In this document: positions 23,720-32,917 of the stretch, one piece after another | Position numbering within the stretch: the stretch's first letter is position 1 | How the letters are laid out: every line of letters begins with the position of its first letter | NCBI RefSeq assembly: GCF_000417875.1 | Contig: NW_006920880.1 | Span: 581,889-645,888, forward strand | From: Pseudozyma flocculosa PF-1 | Lineage: Eukaryota > Basidiomycota > Ustilaginomycetes > Ustilaginales > Ustilaginaceae | Reading direction: 5' to 3' | DNA length: 64,000 nt | Translations under genes and position numbers: made by a program | The notes under the pieces: model-generated | Told to the model about the DNA's origin: nothing | What the model saw: the letters and a program-made list of their open reading frames with translations, nothing else | Databases searched by the model: none

Positions 23720-25732
23720 ATGCAGCCTTCCAGGCACAACCCGCGTCCAGACCTGATGCGGTCGCAGACGACTGCCCGAGGATACGGCCCCGGCAACCCT
23801 CCCGCGCCCCAGTATCCCGACTATGGCTCGCGCGAGTACAGACATCACCCTCCCGCCTCCGGCTACTATCCTCCCTCGCTACCCAACCTCACGCGGCAAC
23901 ACCATTCATACTACGACGAGCGAGGCCCATTGCCTCCACCGCCGCTGCACGCGCGTCATCCCGGCAGGGACGAGGCGATGCACGAGTATGCCGGCCGCCC
24001 TCTGATGGCCTCCGCCACGTCGACCGCTTCCTCGGCAATGTTCCCTCACCCGCACCCGCACCCGCACCACTACCCGCATCACCACCCACACCAGCCTTCA
24101 TATCCATCTTCCGTGCCCTCCCTGCCGCTGCACGGCCTCCGTGCACCTGCCGCCCCCATGATGGCGGCCGCGGGGTCTTCGCAGCAGCCGACCTATCGCG
24201 GACACATCAAGACGACCAAGGATGCCATCCTGCTCCTCTCGGCCTGCGACCTCCCGGAGGGGGCCGGTTCACATAGGAACGGGGGCATCGCCCCTCCCCG
24301 TCGGGTGACCCGACGTCTGCTCGACTCGGAGCGTGCCGATCTCATCTGCTCTGGCAGCATATTTGTCTGGGACGAAAAGGAAGCTGGCATGCGACGCTGG
24401 ACCGACGGCAAGTGCTGGAGCGCCAGCCGCGTCAGCGGCTGCTTCCTCACCTACCGCGAGCTCGAGGCGCGCAAGAAGCCGTCGTCGTCGATCACCGGAG
24501 GGCCCACCTCGAACCTCTACAAGACCGAGGGCCTCATCAAGCAGTCCTTTAGCATGACGACCACCTCGGGCCGCAAGCTGCACGCCATCTCGTACTACAC
24601 CAAGCGCGACGTGCGCGAGGGCGCGCTTCGACGGGTCAGCGAAGACCCGCGCTTCGTCGGCGAAGGCGGCGGCGAGTGGGACCTCCAGGTCGACGAGCAC
24701 GAGTACCCAGACCCGATCAGCCGAGCCGGAGAGCTGCCCGACGCCAACGGTCAAGAGGTGGGCTCGCAGTCTCCGCCGTCCTTGGCCGGTCGGGCCGATG
24801 GCGGTGATGCACCAGGTTCGTCGAGCTTGGTAGACGACCGCGAGCTCATCGACGACGGCGCTCCGATCTCGCCAAGATGCCAGGCTCCCAGCCACCGCCT
24901 TGTCGCCTCACCCTCCACCGCGCAGAGATCTCCCAGGCACCACGACACCGGGCGCGGGACCGTCGCGTGGAGCGGGCACCCCGGTTCCCGCAAGGACTTT
25001 GCCATGGAGACGTCGGCGTACAGTCGCCAGCGAGCGCCATTCGCCCAGGACGCCACCCCTCTCCACGAGGCGCGAGGGCTGCTTCCGATCAAGCCGATTC
25101 CGGTCCAGTCGCGCGTCTCTGACCTTCCGCTGAAGCCGACGAGTCGCTCCTTTGACGCCGCCACGGGGCGTTTGGAACCCTCTTCCGTCCACGTCCTCGA
25201 GGACCAGGCGCACGGCTCCTACTTCCGCCAGCCCATGCCGAGCTGGGCCAAGGGCGGGCTGAAGCGCTCCTATGCCGACTACGCCGCCGCCGACGAACAG
25301 ATGGCGGCGGCAGTGGCGGCCGAGGCACAGCAGCGGCCCAAGCTGCAGCGCATGCGCAGCTCCAGCATGAACAACGGCAGCGGCGAAGACGCCTTTGCCT
25401 CGGTCCGTACGCTGGCCCGCGCTGGCTCCGACGAAGAGGGCGTCTCCAAGATGCGTTCGACCCATACATGGTCCCCCGCGCACACCCCCGCGCCCGGAGG
25501 CGGCGCCGGTGGGCCGCCCCGCGAGCAGGACTCGGCCGTCGGCGCATTGCTGAGCCTGCGTTCGTCGGCGTCGGACGACTCGAGCAAGATGCCCGGTCTC
25601 GACTCGATGCTGAACCCGTCGCCTTCGACGTCCACCCCAACATCGATCGACTCGTCCAACGACAGCGCCTCTAAGCCGTCCCTTTCGCGGTCGGACCGTG
25701 CCGCGCTGGACCGCTTCAGCATCCGGATCTGA
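23720..25732 (+). CDS. WOPR-domain transcription factor (Gti1/Pac2/Wor1/Ros1 family)
   Basis: A single exon of 670 residues. The WOPR DNA-binding domain occupies about residues 157-307. The first half contains RGHIKTTKDAILLLSACD, the basic-acidic helix ending in SERADLICSGSIFVWDE, and the family hallmark EAGMRRWTDGKCWSASR. The second half contains GLIKQSFSMTT and HAISYYTKRDV. The N-terminal 150 residues are His/Pro/Tyr-rich and the C-terminal 360 are Ser/Pro-rich, as in other members. WOPR proteins act in the nucleus as master regulators of morphological switching and sporulation (Wor1 in Candida, Ros1 and Pac2 in smuts); a similar developmental role is inferred. The ATG at 23720 has a good context (CCCACCATGC); the frame continues upstream only from TTG. 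Which paralogue (Ros1-like or Pac2-like) cannot be settled here. The gene is preceded by 8.6 kb without genes. Confidence 0.9.
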   Translation: MQPSRHNPRPDLMRSQTTARGYGPGNPPAPQYPDYGSREYRHHPPASGYYPPSLPNLTRQHHSYYDERGPLPPPPLHARHPGRDEAMHEYAGRPLMASATSTASSAMFPHPHPHPHHYPHHHPHQPSYPSSVPSLPLHGLRAPAAPMMAAAGSSQQPTYRGHIKTTKDAILLLSACDLPEGAGSHRNGGIAPPRRVTRRLLDSERADLICSGSIFVWDEKEAGMRRWTDGKCWSASRVSGCFLTYRELEARKKPSSSITGGPTSNLYKTEGLIKQSFSMTTTSGRKLHAISYYTKRDVREGALRRVSEDPRFVGEGGGEWDLQVDEHEYPDPISRAGELPDANGQEVGSQSPPSLAGRADGGDAPGSSSLVDDRELIDDGAPISPRCQAPSHRLVASPSTAQRSPRHHDTGRGTVAWSGHPGSRKDFAMETSAYSRQRAPFAQDATPLHEARGLLPIKPIPVQSRVSDLPLKPTSRSFDAATGRLEPSSVHVLEDQAHGSYFRQPMPSWAKGGLKRSYADYAAADEQMAAAVAAEAQQRPKLQRMRSSSMNNGSGEDAFASVRTLARAGSDEEGVSKMRSTHTWSPAHTPAPGGGAGGPPREQDSAVGALLSLRSSASDDSSKMPGLDSMLNPSPSTSTPTSIDSSNDSASKPSLSRSDRAALDRFSIRI

Positions 25733-26686
25733 AGCGGCGTCTCTGCCGTCGTCGCAAGTCGCGCGGCTTTGCCCATCTGTCTCCGTGGTCCACCAACCGC
25801 TGAACCGCCTCCTGCCTCGACCCTCGCCGTCCTTCCCTCGGCCCTTGCCCGTCTCTCGCGCTCTCTGTACCTGTTACTCGCCTTGCCCCCGGCCCCCCAT
25901 TCCACCTGCATGATCCAGCCATCTGTACTACCAAAGCCAGCTTTATACACGATAGAACACCCGCGAGCGCTTTGCTAGATTCCCTTTCCAAAACCCTGGG
26001 CCATACACGTCACCCTCACCTCTGGGCCTCGATACAGAGCAGCAGCAGCAGCAGCAGTAGCAGCATCGATACTCGTCTCGTCTCGTTTCGTTTCGTCTCG
26101 TCTCGTCTCGTCTCTTCCCTTTTCCTCCTCCTCCACCACCTCCTCGTCCTCCGCCTGGCCGCCTGGCGGGCATCGAAGGGGTTTCGCTCCGGTCTTATCT
26201 CCTTGGTACTCAACTCTGGACTCTTTCCACTCTTCCCCCGATATCCCTCTTTGTGCTCTTCGCGGTCCTGCCCTCGTTCGGGATCCCTTCGGTCGCATAT
26301 CGACAGGTGGGGGACCACGCCATATCGATTCCCCCTCCCTCTTCATCCCGGTTTATCGTGTACGAATATCATCCGCCTCCTCGGACTTGGCCCTTGATCC
26401 CTGACTGGGCCTGCGCCAGGCGAAGCTTGGTCCGTGCTTCTTCAAGGGATCTGGACTCGAGGCGCGGGTGCTGAGCGTCGACCCATGCCCGCGCGTCGGT
26501 GCCCTCCTTGCTCGGCTGCTCGTTCAGTCACCCTGCCGAGGAAGTGCCCTCATTCCTCATCTGTTGAAATCCTTGTTTCGTCTGACTTGACCACAAACGG
26601 ACCTAGCTACAAGCTGCAAGATACAGCGCGCGCGCGGAACGAGACACGAGGGAACGCGGTGCCGGCGGAGGGTATCAATCGATCAA
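25733..26686. other. Intergenic between convergent WOPR and monooxygenase genes
   Basis: 954 bp with no conserved frame. It contains an AGC trinucleotide run at about 26037-26063 and a run of TCTCG/TTTCG pentamers at about 26071-26114; both are simple repeats. The rest is C/T-rich on the plus strand. Confidence 0.6.
26071..26114. repeat. (CGTCT/CGTTT)n pentanucleotide repeat
   Basis: About eight pentamers of CGTCT with two CGTTT variants, next to an AGC trinucleotide run. It lies between two convergent genes. Confidence 0.85.
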
Positions 26687-28652
26687 TCAGTACATGCCGA
26701 GCTGCTGTGCCTGGATCTGGAGGGCGAGGGGGAGCGAGTAGCTGCGGCAGTGGGCGAGGTTGCCGCCCATGTAGTAGAAGCGCGGGTGGCCGCTGAAGCG
26801 GTACATGGCCGAGAGCTCCTCGTCGTCGTCGAGGCCCCACGCGAGCTTGAGGCGGTCGGCCACCTTGTCGCCAAAAATCTTGCGCGCCGTGGTGCGCATG
26901 TTCTGGTAGCCCGTGGCGCAGACAATCACGTCGGCCTCGAGCTTGTGCCCGTCGGCAAAGACGACGCCGTCCGGCTCGAGGTGGTCAATCTCCTGCCCCT
27001 GCTTGATCTTGATCTTGCCGTCCATGATGAGCTTCGACGCGCCCACGTCGAGGTAGTAGCCCCCGCCGCGGCGGTAGTACTTCATCAGGAAGCCCGAACC
27101 GTCAAAGCCCATGTCGAGCTTGAAGCCGGCGTTGCTCAGACCGGAGAGGAGGTCCTTGTCAAAGTCGGCGATCTTGGCCGTGATTTCCTTGTGCAGCTCT
27201 TGATGCACAGGATTCGGCGTCGAGACAAACATCAGGTCGGCGTCCTCGGTCGGCGGGCCGTCTTCGCAGTAGAGGCCCTTGAAGAGGATCTCGGTGATCG
27301 AGTCCGACGACATGACGTACGTCGACGAGCGCTGCACAATCGTCACGTCGGCGCCCTGCTCGTAAAAGTCCTGGGCAATGTCGTGGCCCGAGTTGCAGCA
27401 GCCAATCACGATGGCCTTTTTGCCCTTGAACTCGGCGCCGCTGCCGTGCTGCGACGAGTGGACCAGCCTGCCCTTGAAGTCGTCGGCGCCCTTGAACGCC
27501 GGCATGTTGGGCTCGCCCGAGTGGCCCGTCGCCATGATGATGTGGTCCGGGTGCAGCGTCCGCTCCTGGACGCCGTCGGGCGTGTTGCGCCGCACCGTCA
27601 CCGTCCACTGCTTCTTGGCCTCGTCGTACGCCACGCTGTCCTTGACAATCGTCGTCTCCATCCAGTGGTTGAGCTCCAGGGTCGACGCGTAAAACTCGAA
27701 CCAGTCCGCCAGCTTGTCCTTGGGCGTATACACCGGGTGGCTCGGCGGGAACTTGAGCAGCGGAAGGTGATCGTACCAAATAGGATCATGGAGGACTAGG
27801 AAGTCATACCGTTTGCGCCAGTTGTCGCCGACCCGCTTGTTGGCGTCGATCATGAGGGCATCGACGCCGAGGTGCTTGAGGCGCGCCGAGGCTGACAGGC
27901 CGGCCTGGCCCGCGCCGACGATGAGGACCTCGGGCGACCTGTCGATGTACTCCTTCTCCTCGGCGCGGCGGTCCTTCCACGACTTGCGGCCGACGTGCTG
28001 GCCATGTTCGACGCCAAGAGCACGTCGCTCGCCGAGCTTGGGCTCGTGGCCTCGAATCTCTTGCAGTGTCGTGTAGAGGGCGAAAATCTGCGAGGCGGGA
28101 GTGGTGGTGGTGTGGAGGCGCGATTTCCCCGAGTCAGTGATGGGCTCAGGGTGAACAGTCGTCTCGCGGGCTCGTTGCTGATGGCCCGCTACTCACCCTC
28201 CAGGAGCCATTCTTGGACTTTCTCAGGCGGAACACGCCGCGGCCCTTGCCGACGTCGGTGTCAAAGGTGAAGAAGGCCATGACGAGCTGCTCGCCCTTGA
28301 TGCCTGCCGTGAACTGCGCCGAGGGCTTCTCGACCTGGATGTTGTTGAGCGTACGCGCGCGGGCGCCGTTGTCGCCGAGGAAGGAGCCAATCTTGGCATG
28401 GCCCTGGACGGTCTTGAAGTCCCAGTGGAGGGCGATCTGGTCCTTCCAGTAGCCCTCGTCGTCAAAGAGCTGGACGGCAGCGTCAAAGTCGCCCGTGCTG
28501 AGGGCCGACTCGAGCTGGGTGGCGACCGTAGTGACGATCCTCAGGGGGTCCTGGGACGCGACGGCAGCGTTGCTGGGGCCGTCCTTGAGGGCTCCGTCGA
28601 GGGCCGGCAGTGCCGTGGTGCTCGACTGCGGGGTCTGTGCCAGGGCAGCCAT
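26687..28652 (-). CDS. Flavin-dependent monooxygenase with N-terminal NTF2/SnoaL-like domain
   Basis: Two exons (28652-28197 and 28087-26687) give 618 residues. Residues about 35-150 resemble a SnoaL/NTF2-like fold (LRIVTTVATQLESALSTGDF, then GYWKDQIALHWDF). An FAD-binding Rossmann motif VLIVGAGQAGLSASARL follows at about 190. The flavin-monooxygenase signature FKGRLVHSSQHG lies between it and a second nucleotide-binding motif, AIVIGCCNSGHDIAQ, for NADPH. Near the end is DVIVCATGYQNM, the conserved ATGY segment. The expected activity is NADPH-dependent oxygenation, possibly Baeyer-Villiger or N-hydroxylation type; the substrate is unknown. There is no signal peptide. The second nucleotide motif has Cys-Cys where Gly-x-Gly is usual. 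The gene is divergent from the acetate-transporter-family gene across 2.5 kb. Confidence 0.82.
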
Positions 28653-31148
28653 GATTGCGATGGTGTCCGAGCTCGGGCAATGATGTCGTCCAGATGTCGT
28701 GTGCGTGGAGAGGGTTACGTTGGGCTGTCGCTGTAGATAGAGTGGTGCTCGAAGAGCGGATGCGATGGTGACGAGGCAGAAAGCGCTGGCCAGGTGGCGA
28801 CTTTCTTATACGATGCGACGGAGCCGGGCGTGGCCAGGCCTGGCTTGAGCGGCGTGGCGTGGCGGGCGTAGGCCGAAGAGGTGGGGGTCCCCGAGTGTGG
28901 GAGACCAACAAGAGTGGCCAATGCGCTCAAGTGTGGGCGAATTGGCCTTCGAGAAGCGGGAGCGGGCCGAGCAGGCCAGCAGGTGAAGCGGCCAAGCAGG
29001 CCAGCGCGCATCGCAGTGCATCGCATGGCGGCCAAGGCCTTGGCCAACGTCGGCTTCCCCGCAAAACTGGCCAAGCACGCCTGCGGCCAAGCCAGGCCAG
29101 TTGGACCCTGCCGAAGCCTGAGGGCCCTCGCCTTGCTTCCGCCACTCGGCGCCTGGCCCGGGTGCTGTCGGCCTCACCGAGCAGCGGGAGGCGGCGTAAT
29201 TGCGCAAGGGTGCCGCTCGCTTGCCTGCCCAGCTGCCGCAACCAGGCCGACACAGGCGACGGCCAAGTCCCGCACCTTTTTGTCGTCGCCGTCGCCCTCT
29301 CCGTCGTGCCCCAGAGAGGCTGGTTTTGCCGCTGCATCGGCGAATGTCACTTGACCCTCGCGGCCCTGGCCCCCTCTGCTGCCACCCTCCTGTCGACGTG
29401 CACGAGCCCGATACATACCGTTGACGGCACCCTACGAATGCGGGGTACCGTACGTCCACTTCCGAGCGGCTTTACCCCGCACTTTGGTCGACCCTGGGCC
29501 AGTCTCGCTGGCCCGCAGCAGGCCAACGTCGACGGCATCTGGCCGTCCATCTCGAAGGCGGTACGACGCCTACTGCACATGCTGCCTGTCTAGTGCTTTA
29601 GTTAGGTACCCCGCACTTTTCTTTGCCTCTGCCGGAACAACGTCTCGAAGGCCCGTCCTGATGTCGAGCGCCACTCTACCGCCATGTCCATCCCTCGTCG
29701 ACGATGCCTGACATCCTGCTTGGCTCGACACGACACCAAGCAAAGCAACATGTCGATTTGTCCTGCCTAACTTGACCCACTCCGCCACCAGACGTCCATC
29801 GCGCGGGACGGCTCTGCCTTGTGTCCGCGTCCAACGAGGCCCCGCGGATGGGGCAGACCACTTTGCGCATGCCTGTGGTGCCAGGCCATGGTGAGCGATA
29901 GAGAGCGGCGCAGCGACGGCTTTTGGCATGACGGCTTGGCGAGCAGCAGGCAAGGCAAGGCGGCAGGCTCCCGCTGCGCGCCCCCGCTTTTTCCACCCCT
30001 CGCCGACGGCCAGCTACTCCTCTCTGGACGTCTCTGTTCGCTGCCGAGCACACTCGAGGCCTGCCTTTCGGGAGCCACCGCCTCTTCCTGTACTTAGCTT
30101 CGATATCGAGACCCGCCTGACGGAAGTGTCACTCCGCGCGCCTGCCAGGCCGTACAGGCAGGCGCCGTTCGCGTGCGAGCCTGCTTTCCCCCTGCGCACA
30201 CCTGACTCGGCCCGCGCGCGCACCTTTGACCGCATTCCTCGCGCTACCCCGCCGTACGTCGGGTACTCTCACGCTCGCCAAGGCCAGCCCCGCCCTTGTC
30301 GAGACAAAGACGATGATGGACGCTCAACAGTCGCCCTCCTCGCTTGCTCGTCGTGCGCCATCTAGAAGGTGCAGCGAAAGGCGCCGCTTCCAGCCGGGAA
30401 GAGTCAACAACACGCCACACAAGCGAGGCCTGCCCAGCGGCTCAGCGCCTCGCCGCTGGCTCCTCTCGGACGGCGTGACACAGCATAGCCTGGGCCTTAG
30501 TGCGTAGTTAGACGTGCATCAGATTGCGTACGGCCGCACGGTACGGCAGGTGTAGGTACAGGTCTGGTGGAAGAAGCCCCGAGCGGCACACGCGGGTCAG
30601 CAGACCTACCCCCCCTTCTCGAGCATCTCTTGATCAACCCGCGAGCTCGCCCTGCGGCAAGACTCCGACAAAGACGACCAGGGCCTTTGTCGCACCACCT
30701 CGAGCGGCCGTAACACCGCAACCTCAGACCCACATCCGACGCAGCAGCAGAAAGAGAAGTGGGTCGGGTGCACTGAGCCGTAGTGGCGCTGACGCGCTAG
30801 ACTCGACTCGCTCTTTTCGCTTTATCGCGGCTCAGCGGTCACCACAACGAGTCTTTTCTTTCGATTCAAGAAGCGAGCTACGTTCGGTCGGTACGAGATC
30901 AGGTGGTGGCCGTGCGTGTGAGGTGCGACGCTCAGCCCCGAATGTCCCTTGAGGTTGCCCAGCCTGCTCGCACAGCGTGCTCCCGAGAACCAAGCCCCGA
31001 TTGTGCTGACCGCGCGCTTCCATCAAAGGAGGAGCGAGCTTCGGTATAAGACCAGGTCGCGGTGGATGCGATCTCCCTCCTCGTACGCCCCCGAAGCATC
31101 CCTCGATACCTCTCCTCCCTACTCCGCCTATCCATCAAACGTATTCCA
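28653..31148. other. Intergenic between divergent monooxygenase and AceTr-family genes
   Basis: 2.5 kb without a conserved frame. Bases about 28830-29180 are rich in scattered GGCCAAG/GGCCAGC words. GTAC-centred words recur (around 29443-29452, 29605-29610 and 30527-30562). No tRNA or transposon feature was found. Confidence 0.55.
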
Positions 31149-32375
31149 ATGTCGAGCAGCAGCGAAAAGATCGCAATGGAAGGCGACGACCACAACACCC
31201 GCTACGTCCACGCCGACGGCGCCTCGGACGTGCCCCTCAACCGCCAGATCTCGGTCATGCTCACCCAGCAGCAGTGAGTTCATCCCCGCCGTCGCTCGTC
31301 GATCCGCCGCCACAGCACTGACGCGTCCGTACCCGACCCTGCTTCGTCCCCGACAGGTTCGAGCAGCTCTACCTCCAGCCCCAGATCAAATCGTCGGCCC
31401 AGGCCCAGAACATCAAGACCTTTGGCAACCCTACCATCATCGGAATCATCTCGTTCCTCCTGTCGTTCAGCCCCACGACGGTCTGCCTGATGGGCTGGCA
31501 CGGAACCACCTCCGCCTCGACGCTCGCCTTGATGCCAGCCTACTACCTCCTCTCCGGCATCGGTCTTGCTCTGGCAGGTGAGTTGCCATTGCTTCGTGGA
31601 CTTTCGACTCGAAAATCACTGAACGCGTCGTCGGTCGCATCTTCTTCCCAATACAGGCGTCCTGGAATGGTTCCTCGGCAACACCCTCCCCTCGGTCATC
31701 TTCAGTGAGTTGCTCACGACCTCTATCCCTTGTACAGACTCTGTGACTGGCGAGCTGATAGTTCTGACTGAACGTCCTCCGACAACCCCACACTTGCAGT
31801 CTCGTGAGTCACATTTGCCGGCCGAGCAAAGTAGTAACACGCCATGCGGTGCTGGCGCGCCCGCATATTTTTCCTCCTTCGACCCGCTTTCGCTCATCGA
31901 CTCCATCTCTTCCACGCCTTCGACGACACCTTCTTGTTCTACTGTCCTCGACACCGGTGACAGGTTCTCCGGATTCTGGCTAAGCTATGCTATGGTGAAC
32001 GACCCGAATTACGGCGTAGGTGCGGCCATCACTCAAGACGCGACGGTGTACGGTGGCGGCCTTGGGTTCTACCTTCTCTTCTGGGCCCTCTACTGCTTCA
32101 TTGGCACGGCGGCCGCTCTGCGCACAAACGTGACCTTTGTCTGGATTCTCTTCTTCGTCGCCTGCACGTTTACCTTCCTCTCGGCCAGCTATCTGTCAGC
32201 TGCCAAGGGTTTGGCGACCGCCGCCGCCAACCTCCAGACTGCCGGAGGTGCTGTGGGCTTTGTCGCCTGCGTTGGTGGATGGTGGATGCTCCTGCACCTT
32301 GCCCTTGCCGCGGGCGACATGCCTTTCAACGTGCCTCTCGGTGATCTTTCCACCTACTGGAAGAAGCGGGAGTAG
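31149..32375 (+). CDS. GPR1/FUN34/YaaH (AceTr) family membrane transporter
   Basis: Five exons (31149-31273, 31357-31577, 31657-31704, a 4-nt exon 31800-31803, 31964-32375) join to 269 residues. The family's six-helix pattern is visible: a conserved start FGNPTIIGIISFLLSF, GVLEWFLGNTLPSVIF, FSGFWLSYAMV, then LGFYLLFWALYCFIG, a Phe-rich helix, and a last helix GGWWMLLHLALAAG before PFNVPLGDLSTYWKKRE. Members such as Ato1/Ady2 and Gpr1 move acetate or ammonium or affect acetate response at the plasma membrane. Here the usual N-terminal NPAPLGL motif reads NPTIIGI, so the substrate may differ. The fourth exon is inferred because the frame of the flanking exons closes only with it and yields VIFISFSGFWLS, the expected junction. 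An unspliced in-frame alternative is noted in the findings. Confidence 0.85.
31800..31803 (+). other. Predicted 4-nt microexon (TCTC) of the AceTr-family gene
   Basis: TTGCAG precedes and GTGAGT follows the four bases. The upstream exon ends in phase 1 at 31704 before GTGAGT, and the downstream exon starts at 31964 after GACAG needing two more bases. The four bases supply exactly what is missing and give codons ATC TCG (Ile-Ser) at the junction. Confidence 0.75.
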
Positions 32376-32917
32376 TCAGAGCGTTGTCGCAGAACTGTCG
32401 ATGGCGCGATGTCTTTCCAAAGGTCTCTTTCCCCATTCCAATTCATTGCTTTGAGCTTTTTGGAGCTTGTCGAGCAACGCTTGTTGGACAATTCGAATGG
32501 TCGGAGCGAAAGGAAGCTGATGATGTCGTGCAAGCATGGAGAAATCATCGCGCTCGTGCAGACTTGCAGTGAGGCTGCTGCGACGATCCAAACTCTTCGA
32601 CGATGGCGACCAGGTTGCTAATGGAGATCCATGATAGGGTTGGACGGCTGCCTTAAGGTTCCTCACTTGGATTGCTGCCGACAAGTACAGAGAACTGAGG
32701 AAGGCTTGCTCTGTCGATGCCATTCTGTGCGCAATGGAATAACTGTAGATTACACGAGACTGTGGGAGCACCGAGTTGGAATGGGCATATTAAGAAGCAG
32801 GGGGGACGAGACTAGAGTACAACAAGAGAGGACCGGCGACAATAGACCAAGCGAGGCTGGCGGCAGGAGGCGATTGAGCACTGTGGGGAGGGCAAGTTAT
32901 CGGACGGCAAGTGAAGA
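32376..32917. other. Convergent 3' intergenic region
   Basis: 542 bp between the stops of the AceTr-family gene and the Zn2Cys6 gene. It is less GC-rich than its surroundings and has no conserved frame. It probably holds both 3' UTRs. Confidence 0.6.
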
